A stretch of DNA of 64,000 nt from positions 3,415,001 to 3,479,000 of the forward strand of contig NC_092673.1 in assembly GCF_964355755.1 (NCBI RefSeq), written 5' to 3'. The notes under the pieces were generated by a model. That model was not told where the DNA came from and searched no databases. It saw nothing but the letters and a program-made list of their open reading frames with translations. Made by a program: the position numbers and the translations under genes. Source of the stretch: Antedon mediterranea. Its lineage: Eukaryota > Echinodermata > Crinoidea > Comatulida > Antedonidae. Positions 13,403 to 26,838 of this stretch are shown in pieces (positions within the stretch are counted from its first letter, which is position 1; each line of letters opens with the position of its first letter).

Positions 13403-14051
13403 TAGGACCCCATTTACACTTACAATTTAGGCCGGCCCTGGGTCGGCAATTGATAAGTGTAAATACTCCAAAAAGTTAGGCCGGCCCTGGGCCGGACGCA
13501 GATCTGGGCCACCTCTCCATGTAGGTTCAGGAGCGGCTTTTACGTTTGGGTCGGCTTACGCAGTGAACCGTGAACAACGTTTGACCTTTTTATGAGGTTG
13601 TTGTTATGACGATCCGACATTTTCAGTACATACCTTCCTCCTTTTCGGGCGACAATTTGTTTTCTTCATCATTTATATAGTTAAATTTATTTTCAGACAT
13701 CTTCTTTCAATAAAGTATTCCTCCGCTTGTTTCGCATATACATAAAATACAGCCATATTATATATAAAACAGTGGGGTTCATTTTGTTTTTAATGGGACA
13801 AAAAAACAACAATACAGTATAAATATAAAACGGTCGGTTCGCGCGGAGAGTTGAATTGACGATCGAGAGAGAAAAAATGTAAACAAACTGTACTTCGTAT
13901 CCCAGCATGCAATGGTACTTCCGATAAAATTATTTACGACCAGTAATCTGCGTCGCTAGTGTAAACGCTCTGGGGCCGGCCTAAAAGATAAATATTTGCA
14001 ACCGGCCCAGGACCGGCCCTGGACCCAAACGTAAGTGTAAATGGGGTCTTA
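13403..14051. mobile_element. 650-bp GC-rich TIR element
   Basis: Left AGGACCCCATTTACACTTAC pairs with right GTAAGTGTAAATGGGGTCTT. Inside the ends are GGCCGGCCCTGGG blocks in inverted order. No transposase frame, so probably a non-autonomous DNA transposon. Confidence 0.8.
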
Positions 14052-14744
14052 GTGGTTTATCTTTCCAGAGAAGTATAGAGATGGGTGTGTGAAGAAAACA
14101 AATAACAGTATTTTTTGGTAGGTGTCTTGTGGGAATATACTGTAGTCTGGTCTAGACTAAAGAAGCTTTTAGGGTGATTAGAATACTTGGAAGGTGGGTG
14201 TTTCCGCCCACCTCTGGCCAGCACAAAGCTCTCTTATCGTATCCAAACTTTAATAAGTTATTAAATAATAATTAATTTAATAAATATCTGAATCTTATCA
14301 TACCATAGGTACACTGTCAAATACTCACCCAACAGCCCCAAAATATTGGTTGAAACAACGTTACTCGTTTCAATTTCATCATACTTCCATAAATTTTAGA
14401 CACAATATTCAGATTATATGGGCTGATGTGTAAACATCATTATGAACATAGGGACACTTTCTTGCCTTGAGTAATAAATGTTAATCTACATTTAGGGCAT
14501 ATTATGTCAAGATCAAAGATTTTGATTGGGTATAAATAAAGATCTATTAATTTGTAATATCCTTAAAAATCCCAAGAGGGAAAAAGTGACATATTAAGCT
14601 GTTGATATTAATCATGAATAAGTACTGTAGCAAAGGATATCAAATATTTTAAAAGAATTTTAAGATTGTACTTTTACTGCTGGCAAAATTTAAGACAACA
14701 AATTTTAACGTATAAAAAATAATATAAAGGTATTGGAATAAGGT

Positions 14745-14897
14745 TTATCGCAAATAGCGTCACCGCACAATGCATGATGGGAAGGGTTTGAGAGCAATAG
14801 AGCCACCGTATAATAAAACTTTATATTCTGGTGGTGATATATTGCCCCCAATTTCTTCCCATCATGCATCGCTCACGCTATTTTCAATAAACCTTAT
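14745..14897. repeat. Foldback element, GATGCATGATGGGA family, copy 2
   Basis: Left AAGGTTTATCGCAAATAGCG pairs with right CGCTATTTTCAATAAACCTT; both arms carry the ATGCATGATGGGAAG motif. Confidence 0.75.
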
Positions 14898-16587
14898 GCA
14901 ATACTTTATCAAATTTACAGTTTAAATAAGATTTTATACTCAATTATTAAAATATTATTTGAGGTTGAATTTAAATTTTAAATACTTTGAGTTGAGTTTG
15001 AGAAAATAAAAGTATGTACAGTATTAGAGACATAATTAAATATATTGACAGCGAAGCTACAATTTTAAAAAGCTTTAATTTTAAATACTGTTGTAATTAC
15101 TTTGAGTTTAAATAAGTACAGTATATTTGCATTATTTGATTTATTCAATATTGGCTCATTATAATTACAACAGAAGACATAAAAATATATAATGAAACAA
15201 AAAACCAGGATTGTCACAAGCGAACCCATATATAAATAATATAATATTTTCATATTAACAGTGAAGCTATACAAAAATGATAATACTGTATAACTTCTAC
15301 CAAATGTCCACTATGTAAAAAATATGCAGGCTGAATATAACACAGTGCTCACAGTTTGTTTAATATCATTATTGTGCAATGCTAAGTAGACGAGTGAACT
15401 CAGCTAAGCACTCCTCGTTATTAAAATAAGTCATGCAAGACAGAAATAAATTATCATCTTGAATATGCATGTAACGATGAAGACCATCGTCATTTTACAG
15501 GAGCGGCTACTGCTGCTCATCAGTGCGTAAAGAAGTAACAAAAGCAACGGCTGATTGAAAGAGGTTGGGATTGGTAATCAGCTACTGTTAAAGCAGTCTG
15601 GATATATTGTACCATGAATAAATCATGTATATACATTCTCTGTACACCAACAGTTGTGGAATATACCAATTGTTTTATCTCATCGTTAGATGGATAAATT
15701 TATTTTAACCGTGATTTTAATTTTTATTACAATACTTTGTGTACTGTTACAATGTTATACAGCCTCGTGGAAGTTTTTTTTCCCTTGCAAAAATAAAGAT
15801 TTTATTATTATTATTAATTAATGATATAAAACAGACATTGTTATAATAACGACTTTAAAGATACAAATAAAATTGTGAAAGATAACAATCTCATCATTAA
15901 ATAGATAATTAAATAATGAATTTAAATGTAGCATAATTAATAATGAATAATAATACAAATTAAATTTGTTATTTTAGGAGTCATTTCCATCAGTTAATTT
16001 TAAATACAATTCTAGATTGAAATTAAACAGATGCTTTATGTTATATTTCTAAATGTGTCTTCTTTTTCATCTTTTGTATCTTTCTTTCTTCGGAGAGAAA
16101 ATAAATTGTCAATTTGTCGAGGTATAAGCTGGGGACGAAATACCCTTCTGGATGATTCTGATAATAGGTATTTCCATTAATTCCATAATTTTCATTTTTA
16201 ATATCAAAATTATGTCAATGAACCTTATTAAAAACCAATCAAAAGTAATTTAAATAACAGGTAGTGCACAAAAAAATACACACAGTATTTTTAAAGATTA
16301 AAAGTGCATTGTGCGGTAAATGATGCGAAACCTAGCTATAGGGCATTACCCTAGTGCATCAATAAAGGTTTGTAACTTTCACAAATAAAAAGTATTTATA
16401 GAGTTCCCTTGTGATTTTGGTATTTAATCTTGCCATGATTACATTGGGTGCTAATTAAAAATGTGGAAAAATGTAACAACTAATGATTTCAATTCATGTT
16501 TACATACTAAAATCACACAAATGTCTTTTATGTTCTTGTTGGTCCAAAGTAAGAACATGTACTATACAATGTGAAGTTCGTAAATAT
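14898..16587. other. No gene; possible LINE tail at 15750-15820
   Basis: AT-rich. The stretch CCTTGCAAAAATAAAGATTT followed by (ATT)n at about 15785-15815 looks like a retroposon 3' end, but nothing upstream confirms it. Confidence 0.4.
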
Positions 16588-16765
16588 TAAGCTCTGTCTA
16601 CTACTAGTTTGACAAAAAGGTGTGATGTGCTCAAATATGGTAGAGATATGCCCAAATATGGTAGGGGTATGCCCAAATCTGATAGTGATATGACATCATT
16701 AAGTCCATATTATGGGCACATCACATTTTTTGTCACATAAAGTTTGATAGTGTAGACAGAGCTTT
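16588..16765 (+). repeat. Dominant foldback MITE, copy 8
   Basis: The longest plus-oriented copy: three tandem ATGGTAG-type internal units before the GACATCATTAAGTCC centre. The left arm has lost the ACTATCAA segment. Confidence 0.9.
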
Positions 16766-18413
16766 AGGCTTGGGTGTCACCCAAACACTTTATGCAGTTG
16801 TTCAGGGTTAGAGGTAGGCGAGTGAAATATCCTACATTCACTAATCCGACCAATCAGTTCTCTACTATTAAGAAGCCTCTTCGTTTAACTAATCTTGTAC
16901 TTAAATTTATGTATAAAAGTACTAAGAATTAACTAGAATAATTAATATTCAAAGCCCTTTCAACCACTTTAATTTAATTTCTAGACTTTCCTCTTTGATA
17001 AACTGTACAGTACTATACTATACTATACTATATGTATTGCCAATGTTGATTGTCTTATATTGACTGTTATCATCCTATAGATCTCACTATTAGTAATTAT
17101 ATTTTCCTATTCTATTATACTGAATTAATACAACTTCCTGTCACCTTTGTTATACCAAGGAATTGATAAATTATGTCATCCGTTAAATTATGATAAACGT
17201 TAAACAATAAAATAAAAATAGCACAACAATTTTTAATCATAATACTGTATTTAAATAATTTGAAAATGGGTGTATATGACATACTTCAGAAATATAGTAG
17301 GCCAATTATATTTTAAAAATATTTTGAATCCAAAATTGAATAGAGACATGGTTCATGGAATGTACCATTGTTTGATAGGGATGAATGTTTATGTATTTGA
17401 GTTATAGGGCTCTTCTTTGATAGAAATTGGCCAGTATCAGTTTTCTTTTATTGGAGAAAAATAATTTTTTTCCAAATTATTTAAACTTACCTTTCTTATA
17501 TTATTATTGTGAATGTTGCTTCAAAATATGTTAAATAATTTATTCAAACGGTTAACATTCATGGATGCTAATAAATTGGTTGAACGACGCCCACACAAAC
17601 ATAAGGATTAACATTTGAATGCCTACTTCAATGCATTGTTATCTAAAGACTGGCTATGTAGGCTAGACAATTAATAACAAAGGTGCTCTTGGTGTAGTTT
17701 TAAACCTACACAATATGGCGTGCAAGTGTTTTAACACTTTTACTACAACAAATGGATGTATAGCAGTGCATTAATACACTGTCTTAGTCTATAGTCTTTA
17801 ATATCAGTTGATCTTGTGGATATTGGTTAGATGTAGATATATGTAGTGTAATGTTAACTATATGAGACAACACATTAATGATTATTTTACTCTTCCCAGG
17901 CATTACACATTAGACTACATTAGCTAATGTGAAATGCATTTCATATGTAGTTTTATTTACATACAAGCCTACTGTATGCTTTATAAAAAAAGTCATTGTA
18001 GTTTAATTACCCTACCATAGTCATCATGCTGGGAGTTAAGCCCACCCATACTGCGGTTTTTTGGATGGGCTTTTACAACTGATGACTTAACCAACACTTA
18101 CATGAACCATTTACTTCCTCTTCCCACACTTCAAAATTTATAAATAATTTGAATAAATTTGATTAATATTAAATTATAATAACAAAAATTATTCTATGAG
18201 TATGTGACATTATCTCAACAATGAAGTACAGTACATGCACGCTTTATGGAGGTTTAGGAGGCAAGGTGTCACACAATGAATTTTCGACAATCTCAAAGGA
18301 CAGGACTGAGGATTATAACTTTGTTTTCGTTCCTCCTAGCAGCAGATAGGAAAGGACTGAAAGCAGAATATGTACCAGTCATTTATGATCACATGAAAGA
18401 TAACAGTATTTAC
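16766..18413. other. Start of adducin intron; no other exon recognised
   Basis: AT-rich; a (TACTA)n run at about 17010-17030 and a small hairpin GCCCACCCA/TGGATGGGC at about 18040-18070. Confidence 0.45.
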
Positions 18414-18653
18414 CTTAAGCTGGCTTTCTACTATCGCTTCCAATTCCTCGCGAAAAGCTTGACTGTTTAAGATCAACGAAACGCGCCTGTTGCGTTCCAT
18501 GTCTTTCATATCGGCTTTGATGTTTGCTGGTCTCTGGCTCTCTTTTTCCAGCACCTCCATTTCCGTAAGTTCCTCCTGTGGGGGCGGTGTTGCCTGTTTT
18601 GCATCCCCATTCACCATCGGCTCCTGCGTATCATTTGGTACTACGTCAGCCAT
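18414..18653 (-). CDS. ADD1: Adducin, first coding exon only (partial gene)
   Basis: Encodes 80 aa from MADVVPNDTQ to the donor GTAAAT at 18413. Residues 48-80 (DMKDMERNRRVSLILNSQAF, then REELEAIVESQLK) match the adducin N-terminus, where human has MMEQKKRVSMILQSPAFCEEL and then EQFKKG at the same exon end. Adducin caps and bundles F-actin and recruits spectrin beneath the membrane. The first about 40 residues are acidic and Pro-rich and not conserved. The exon itself starts at 18667 after acceptor CTCTAG, so a 5' UTR exon lies at higher coordinates. No aldolase-fold head, neck or MARCKS-like tail exon was recognised, so the next intron either exceeds 18 kb or hides short exons I missed. Confidence 0.85.
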
Positions 18654-18667
18654 TTTAATTCAGTAAC

Positions 18668-19822
18668 CTAGAGAAATATGGTATAACAGTTTTATTAAGA
18701 ATTCCAGAACACATTATATTTTACCATTGAATGGATTCATATTTAAATATAAAACCTACCTGTAGCAACGATTGATCGATGTTTTTGAGTAAATACTATA
18801 GTTACTAGCAGTACTACTTTGTTTATGATTTTCTATTTCACTATTGAAAGCCTGGCTAACTTCAGATCACACCCCAGCAACTCTTCCTATTGTCCTGGAG
18901 ACAATGATGTCTTTGTCCAGGATTTTCCTACCATCTTTTGAATCAATAATCATTGTCCATTAAATGTATTAACCGAGTAACTGTACCTCTTTTTGTTCAA
19001 AACAAACATCAAATTCACATTGTTGAACAACAATACTTAAATTAAAGACATTCTATTTTTTTTTATATTTTTGTAATCACAATTTAGAATTGAGAGCTAA
19101 ACAAGAACTATACTGTACACATACTTTAGTACAGTGATGCAGTTTACCATATAAATTACAGTATATCTATGAGTTTACAAAATACAACTGCTTACTTGTA
19201 GTACTGTATTTAATTCATCATCATAATTATCTGTAAACGTACTATACTTAAAGTTTGTACCAAAGTGAACTTTGTATCAGAGACAACTCGACAAAGCTGA
19301 ATCTAATCAGAGCAAATTTTACTATCAAACCTAGTCAAGATATATAACAAAATCAATAAAAATGAACAATTATACCTTTTATATTCCAATAATTTGTCTC
19401 CAGCAATTCTAAGGCAAAATGTAATAATCTACTTTATAAATTTTACACAAGTGGAACAGTGAAAAAATCCAGCAACTACAGTAAGTACAGTACATTCAAC
19501 TATTGTTTGTTGCCGGTTATAACCTGTACGGTGCAAGTACATGTGCAGACAAACGGTAATACACATAACAATGGAAGTGTAAACAGAACGCTAAAAACTG
19601 TCAACAGTGTCTATTGACATAATTTCCTGTTGGTGGTAAAGAATGAAACGAAAGCCCGCCATTGATGACTCATAACCATCTCTTGTCTAGGGAGTAATAC
19701 ACGACAAAATGAAAATTCTAGGGAGGCTTTATTTATTACAATCCAAAGGTCTACTGAGAATGTTATTGTTGTACACAGATACAAATTACAAGACAAAATA
19801 GGAATTTTCATATGAATATTAC
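18668..19822. other. Adducin 5' flank; nothing defined
   Basis: Should contain the intron upstream of adducin's first coding exon, since an acceptor ends at 18668. No promoter or UTR exon could be placed. Confidence 0.4.
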
Positions 19823-19988
19823 TAAAGCTCTATCTACACAGTATCAAACTGTAAATGACAACAAAATGTGATATGCCCCATATGGACATGATGATGTCAT
19901 ATCACTACCATATTTGGGCATATCACTGCCAATTTTGAGCACATCAAACTTTTTTGTCAAACTAGTTTGATAGTATACACAGAATTTG
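19823..19988 (-). repeat. Dominant foldback MITE, copy 9
   Basis: Opposite orientation to the leftward copies: the CAAACTAGTTTGATAGT arm is on the right. Confidence 0.88.
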
Positions 19989-21510
19989 AAGTGCAAGTTC
20001 AGTGGTTTTACACTTGTTGCTGAACTGTTAATTAGCAAAAATTTCAGAAAATATCAAAAGGGTTTATAAACCATAAATTTTATTCATATAAACTTGAGCT
20101 TACTGTAAATAGATGAAAATAAAATTTGTTTGAATTACATTACCATGTTCAAAATATGTTTGTACATAAAATGTTTGTATATAAAATGCATTCTGGGAAT
20201 TTGTAACCAGTTGAATTCCAGCTTTGGGCATCACATTTGTTGGAAATGCTGTAAAGACTATTAACATTAATGTACTGACATGTGCGCTGCATGAAAACAA
20301 GCTGTTGACTGACATGCCTGTCAATCATCATATCTATATGCTACTGACCTTAAATTATATAATACTAAATCTACAATACATTGATATTGCTGGCAATTTG
20401 TCAAGTTATAACATTTAACAATCAATATAAAATAAATAAATATAAAGGCTTACAACTTATAGTTAAAATATAATACAATATGGAACCTTGTTCATTTATT
20501 AAATTAAATTAACTTTAACAGCACGATATAGCCGAGGTGTAAATCAATCATGGTGGTTTAAAATGCATGTCATGGTTATATTTTTTATGATTTTAAAGCT
20601 GTACATCACGTTTAACTTTGTCAAGGCACGTAATGCTACTGCTTTGGCTAAGGTGTACTAATCAATAATAACATCTACAGTACAGAGTCCATGATTTGAA
20701 ATTCTCTGCTTGTTTTTAAGATCATGCTTAAAAGAGTCATGTTTTGCTGGGGGTTCCCCCAGTCTAGCCTTTCCCACCCCTGAAAATATGCCGATGATAT
20801 TCTGTATATTCATCTGTTGTTTTGAAATTTAGGTATTGACTATCTATCTACTGTAATGATATCTCTATTAAATCTGTAAGTTTAAAGCCCTGTTCACACC
20901 CATGTTCGGGACTAGCGTACGACTCTTTTAGTGTTTAGTATCACAGTACATCACTATCTGTTTTTTTTGTTCTATATATCAATTTTTATCATATTTTGTG
21001 GTCAGTTTTGAGATTATATAGTCTATTTGTGGTTTATAAGAAAACAGTATGAATCATATAGTATTGATGTGGTAATTCCCCATTAATACCACACACACAC
21101 CATTTTATAATATTATGTATGTATGCATTGACTGAATAAATGGATTCAAATACAGATCAATATATGAATAACTAATGATGCTCATTTATTATTCTAAATT
21201 TCACAACAGATTAATTCATTATTCACTGGCTAAATGCAATTCAATTAAGCATCTTATGAAAACACAGATTATTAATAATGATACAATCATACAGTAACAG
21301 TGAAAAAAATAAGTTTGTAGTTTAGCATTCCTATACTACAGACAGTACAGTAGTACTGTAGTACAGTATGCATATTTAGCAAACTGAATTCAGACTTGAA
21401 CGTATTCCAAGTATTATAATAATGGATTTATAAAACACCAATTATAATACTACAGGTGATATGAGATAATGGCTTATTTTACAGTTTACTGTACTCTTGC
21501 TAATACAGTA
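19989..21510. other. No gene seen
   Basis: AT-rich intergenic or UTR-intron DNA. A lone CCCTGTTCACACCCATGTTC at about 20889 looks like one end of a degraded TIR element. Confidence 0.4.
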
Positions 21511-21760
21511 TTTGTACTGCAGTCTCCCTGCTTGTACTGCAGTCTCCCTGCTTGTACTGCAGTCTCCCTGCTTGTACTGCAGTCTCCCTGCTTGTACTGC
21601 AGTCTCCCTGCTTGTACTGCAGTCTCCCTGCTTGTACTGCAGTCTCTCTGCTTGTACTGCAGTCTCCCTGCTTGTACTGCAGTCTCTCTGCTTGTACTGC
21701 AGTCTCTCTGCTTGTACTGCAGTCTCCCTGCTTGTACTGCAGTCTCCCTGCTTGTACTGC
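21511..21760. repeat. 20-bp minisatellite, 12.5 units
   Basis: Perfect-period unit CTTGTACTGCAGTCTCCCTG with a single recurring C/T variant (TCCC versus TCTC). Each unit carries a CTGCAG site. Frames through it on both strands are artefacts because 20 is not a multiple of three. Confidence 0.97.
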
Positions 21761-21938
21761 ATGAACCAATATTAATATCACATGGACCCCCATAATTCGT
21801 TTCGTATTTCATTCATTTCGTAACATTTATTCAACCAAAAAGTAGTGCATATTTTATTTAACATACATTTTAACTAATATTTTCTTCTTAATTTTGTTAG
21901 GATCTGGTTTAGAAGTAATAAACTTATCTCAGTCATAA

Positions 21939-22255
21939 GACTTTATAAAACCCCTATTATAAAATGGAACCATCCTTTACCCATACTGTACAAACTATAT
22001 ATACCTGTACAGCATGTTACTAGTGCACAGAACAGTAACACTGTACAGGTACACTATAACGACTTTATAAAACCCCTATTATAAAATAGAACCTTCCTTC
22101 ACCCATACTGTACAAACTATATATACCTGTACAGCATGTTACTAGTGCACAGAACAGTAAACACTGTACAGGTGGTACACTATAATGACTTTATAAAACC
22201 CCTATTATAAAATAGAACCTTCCTTCACCCTTACTATACAAATTACTATGGCTAC
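21939..22255. repeat. 122-126-bp tandem triplication
   Basis: Units start at 21939, 22061 and 22187 with GACTTTATAAAACCCCTATT; the third is truncated. Unit 2 carries small insertions (AACAC, GTGG). CTGTACAG palindromes occur in each unit. Confidence 0.92.
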
Positions 22256-22545
22256 CCTGTATGTTACAGGTGTACAGTATACTGTAACCCATGTATTCAA
22301 AGATAAACCATGAATGGGTATTGTGGCCTTCCACAAGAAATCAATACAATTCGTATTTGGCAAACAAACTGCACAGATATTTTATCGTCTGCTACTCGGG
22401 CTAAAGCAATAAATCAATTGTACTGTACTGTACATTGTCATACTGTAGCTACTGGTACACAGGCCTACTACTACAATACAATAAAGCTCATGAAAAATTA
22501 CTATTCTGATCTACATCTTCACACATATCTCCTATTTTATATAAC

Positions 22546-22929
22546 CTCCATTGGCTACCTATTGACTCCCGTATAAAATATAAGATCCTTTTACTAACAT
22601 TTAAAGCGCTACTTCTTAAACAACCTACTTATATCCTTGATCTTCTTCCCACCTACACCCCTCTTGCTTGTTTTCGTTCGGCTGATCAAAACCTACTATT
22701 TGTTCCTAGAATTAACACCAAATCATATGGACAAAGGTCTTTTATGTTCTCTGCTGCTTCTGGAATTCTCTCCCTCGTCATTTTAATCTTTTAACTTCTA
22801 TTGCTATTTTTAAAAAAGAACTTAAAACGCATCTTTTTAACATCCAATATAAGCGCCTTTCATTTTTACTTCGGTTTAGTTGATTCTGGCGCTATACAAA
22901 TACCTAAATTATTTATTTTATTTATTTAC
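22546..22929 (+). pseudogene. CR1/L2-like LINE 3' end, dead
   Basis: Reads LHWLPIDSRIKYKILLLTFK then ALLLKQPTYILDLLPTYTP, RSADQNLLFVPR and SYGQRSFMFSAA, the conserved RT C-terminus of CR1/L2-type elements. A TAA at 22792-22794 breaks the frame, and FKKELKTHLFN continues in another frame. It ends in a stem (AGCGCCTTT at 22852, GGCGCTATACAAAT at 22888) and a TTTA-rich tail. Confidence 0.85.
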
Positions 22930-25900
22930 AGCAGGATACATGATGTGAGTCATTTGTACATTACAATGTATAGTGATTATTAAAATGTATTCAAATTGCC
23001 TTGCATCTTATATCTTTCTTCGTGCTGGTATTATAAATTGCTGACTGTACAAACAGCAGTCTCTCAAACGTCATAACATCGTTAAAAATTACTGCAAACT
23101 TTGAAAATGTTAATACATTTTTTTTTATTAAAATATATTTGAAATTGAAAAACAAGGTACAGTATTCTTAGCGAGGCATTTAAGATTGCATACTGGTATT
23201 TTATTTAAGTTCTGTACAGTAGGAATTTGAACAGTGAAATGTTTTGTTTGTGCCGTAGTCCTATTGTTTAATAGGGAGCTTTCGATCTATGACGGCCTAT
23301 GACCTGTGTAGTGATGAGTCGTCAAAGTAACCATCTCAAGAAATAGGGTGAGAATGTGCTTCATTCCACCTTCCCTACAATAAATTATAAATGACCAGAA
23401 GCTCCTTAATATATTGAATTATCAAAAAGTCACTTAAACCAAGTGAAAAAAGTGAAAAAAGTAAAAAGCAGAACTGGTGTAATGACGACAAAGGTGATCT
23501 TAACTCCAGCTAAGCTGAACACCATTGATGACAAAGTCGTCAGGTGAAAATAAGAACTAAGTATTGCATTACTTAACACGATACCTGGCAACAATGTATT
23601 GGAGTCTAGACAACTATTTCGTACTGTGGAATTATAGTTACAACACAGTGCATATAGAGCTGCCAAAATAACATACAGCTAGTACAGGGATATAAGAGTA
23701 TGATGGCAGTTCTCTGAAACGATCCAAATGTTCTTGATATGATATGGGTATTATTAAGGACCATCATCTTTCTTACTACATGACTATGACTAACAAAGTT
23801 ATCACAAATGCAGCATCTTCATAAGAAATTGCTATGATAAAAAATTGTCATTTTTTTATGTCTAATATAATCTAGTTGTTGTAGACAATAAGATTTATAA
23901 TATAAATCGGTTAGAGCAGAACATATTGTTTTAGCACAGTATGTTGACACACTGAAGGTCAACCATGATTGTTGCTATAGCAACTCAAATATGACACTAT
24001 GCTCACCCTTACCAAAAATCAGCGTGACATTATTGCCCGAAGACTGATCTTACAAAGAAAATAACAGGTTAAAGGTCATTAAAAAAACAAAACATCAGAT
24101 AATAATAAAGCTGCGCTTGTCACCTTCAACAAGGTGCCCAGCAGCGAGTGAACTCTGACCTCAATCAAAAGTGTGTATGGCTCGATTTACTATTAGGTAT
24201 ACTGTACACACTGTAAAGTCTAAAGCCTTGTTCGCACTGGACTTGAAAAATGGTAAATTTAACCATGGTAACTTTACCCAATGTCATCGGAAGATTTGAC
24301 CATAGTTTGCACTTGGATATTTTCATGAAATATTTTTACCGTAAATTTACCAAAATTTAACCATGATTGTCTTACATGAGTCGCACATTTGAAGTGGGAC
24401 TTTTTAGCAACATGGTTAGTTTTTACAGAGAGACCATGCTTGTAAGTTTTAAGGGAGTATAGAGTATAGCGGTCTTTAGTTGGAAAAACAATATATATTA
24501 ATTAAATGCCTATCGTCACTCATAGTAGAATGGTGATCTTAATTTCAAATAAAAGAAATTTACATTTTTTTTGCAATGATACCTACCGGTAAGTATTGAA
24601 GGTATATAGTATGCCATCTTCAAATAAACTTTTGTCAGTAAATTGTTGGATAATTCTTAATTTTATCGTAGTTATTCAACAATAAAAAGTTACAGTAGCT
24701 CACTCACCTGTGCTCTACTGACCTAAATATGTCAATCATTAAATTAAGAATTTCACACATCACAAGTTGCCTACTCCGAATTATATCAACAGTTATGACA
24801 AATTAACAACTGATAAATAATTTAATCTTACAACAATTTAATATGAATCTAGTAACTCTTCTCTTTGGCATATTATTTCCATGAATTACAATATTTTACA
24901 GAATGGATTGTTAATTATTAATTTGATGAAATCATGAAAGAATGCATTTCTCCTCAAATACTGTATTTATTAATGAAAAACAAATGCATGTTTTATTAAA
25001 AAAACTTTCTAATTTAAATGAGAGAATCTGGACCTCTAGTCTTGCAGGTATGGCATGGACCAGGTACAAACCATCCCAACACTCCTCTCTCTCAGTGTTA
25101 CAGTAGTAGTACAGTGACTTAGTTTAAAAACAGACCAGACTAAATTCACATTTTAAACGAATTCTTCATAATTATTAACTTACCCTATGGCATACTGTAT
25201 ACCTCTATATGATAAATAAACATTTTTGTGTAGTGCCTAAAACTAAACTTGTTCTCAATAATGACTATTTTTTTAATAGAAAAAATACAATGTATTCTTT
25301 TCACTGCACATATTGTAGGCTAACACAACCATTTGGTTTTGCAAGATTATCATCTGCGCTGAGCAATCATCTTTTGAAAATCCGTTCAAAATATCAAGAG
25401 ATCAACACCTTAAAAAAGATGAAAGGATGACACCAATAAAAACGCTGTCTCTGATAAAAACACACTCACCCTTTTTATTAGAAGTGTTAGTTTAAAATGT
25501 CCGTCTTGGCTCCTAAATTTAATAAAATTTGAATTCAAAATTATATCCACTTGGCTGCAACATACAAGGCGCGGCGGTTCGCTTTTCCAATGCACACCGG
25601 TGTGTAAATAGCAACTTTGAGTTGACTGATTACTGTTACGGTTGGTTGGTTTTAAAATTTCCCTCCCTCTGCTGATTATATAATTTTCATTTCAATACCA
25701 TATATACTTCATAAAATCAAACTTTATTTGCCTTTTTTATAAACTCTATATTGTATTTTAAATAAACAACCATCAGAATAAACTGTAACAATGTAACTAA
25801 TCTAAAAATTCGATATGATACATACACATGACCAGAGTGATATTGAATGAATGCCTGGCATTTAATCGATACATTGAGTGGGGCTTTAAAAGAGGGCGGT

Positions 25901-26400
25901 CGTCTAAAAATATTTAGTGTCGAGCTAGCTATCTACTACTTGAGACTTTTTAGTATCAAATTATTTATTCAAATTATTTTTTTAAATATTGAAAGGATCT
26001 AGAATAATATTTTTCCCTCATTAATTTTGTTTAAGGAATATTCATCATCCTAATAAATAAATCGTAACCTGGTTCCCGAACGAATGTATAGTTTTTTTAA
26101 ACCCTGGGAAAGTTAGTCATGCATCGCTGCATCCAATATGTAAACACGACAACTTATGAATTCAATACTGATGATGATCAAAGAGCATCCTATTATATTG
26201 TGTAGCGGCCTGTATCCTAGGCCTCTATAATTATAAGGTAAAATCAGAAAAAACTCATCAACTACTAGGCCTCCAATACTCATTATAGTGATATTACACC
26301 TCATACATTATATTTGATACTCAGCAGCTCAAGCAGTGAGTGTATTGTTTAGTATAGTAAGGAAGCATATTGATTTTCATACGCTTCAGACACTACTAGG
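22930..26400. other. Adducin-THNSL2 intergenic region
   Basis: No coding exon recognised. It lies between two divergent genes and should hold their promoters. A short GC-rich patch (GGCGCGGCGGTTCGC) at about 25567-25582 is a candidate first-exon or promoter site. 24228-24430 starts GTTCGCACTGG and may be a degraded TIR element. Confidence 0.4.
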
Positions 26401-26402
26401 CC

Positions 26403-26492
26403 CTAGCTAGGCCTTTATATTAAATTCCCTTGACCGCCGCCTTGATCTCTGCCCTACTGCTGTGCAGCAAGATGTAGTCAGTACAAATATAG
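26403..26492 (+). promoter_or_regulatory. Possible THNSL2 5' UTR exon and promoter
   Basis: A relatively GC-rich patch (CCGCCGCC near 26430) followed by an AG|GTAGGC donor-like site at 26491-26496, upstream of the acceptor before the start codon. The position suits a non-coding first exon, but there is no transcript evidence. Confidence 0.3.
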
Positions 26493-26612
26493 GTAGGCCT
26501 AACTACACCTAGACCTATTATAGAGAGTATCTAAATGCCTTTTTATCATATTAAATATTTCATGAGATAAATATTTAATAAATATTTTTGTTTTGTTTTT
26601 AGATAAAGAAAA

Positions 26613-26838
26613 ATGAAGTACCAAAGTACCAGAGGAGGTGTGACTAATTTGACGTTTGAGGAAGCAATATTCAGCCCTGGATATGTTGCAGACGGAGGGA
26701 TTCTCATGCCTCAAAATATTCCTCATTTATCTCAACAAGAATTACAAGAGATGTCCAGCTTATCGTATGTTGGTCTTTTGAAGCGAATCATACCAATGTT
26801 TATCAGTAAAGATGAGATTCCTGAAACTGATCTTCAAG
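26613..26838 (+). CDS. THNSL2: THNSL2 coding exon 1
   Basis: Residues 1-75 plus one base. The exon itself begins at 26603 after a T-rich acceptor; donor GTATGA at 26839. It encodes the N-terminal lid region of threonine-synthase-like proteins. Confidence 0.95.

Noticed and set aside
13693-13908. 71-codon minus-strand frame
   Set aside because: Lies inside the 650-bp TIR element and has no transposase motif; AT-rich hydrophobic composition is typical of chance frames here.
21442-21812. Five overlapping frames of 70-108 codons on both strands
   Set aside because: All are readings through the 20-bp minisatellite; the repeated Cys/Leu and Gln/Thr patterns are products of the unit, not of a gene.
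22310-22576. 88-codon plus-strand frame
   Set aside because: Ends inside the LINE remnant but in a different frame from its LHWLP reading; no resemblance to RT.
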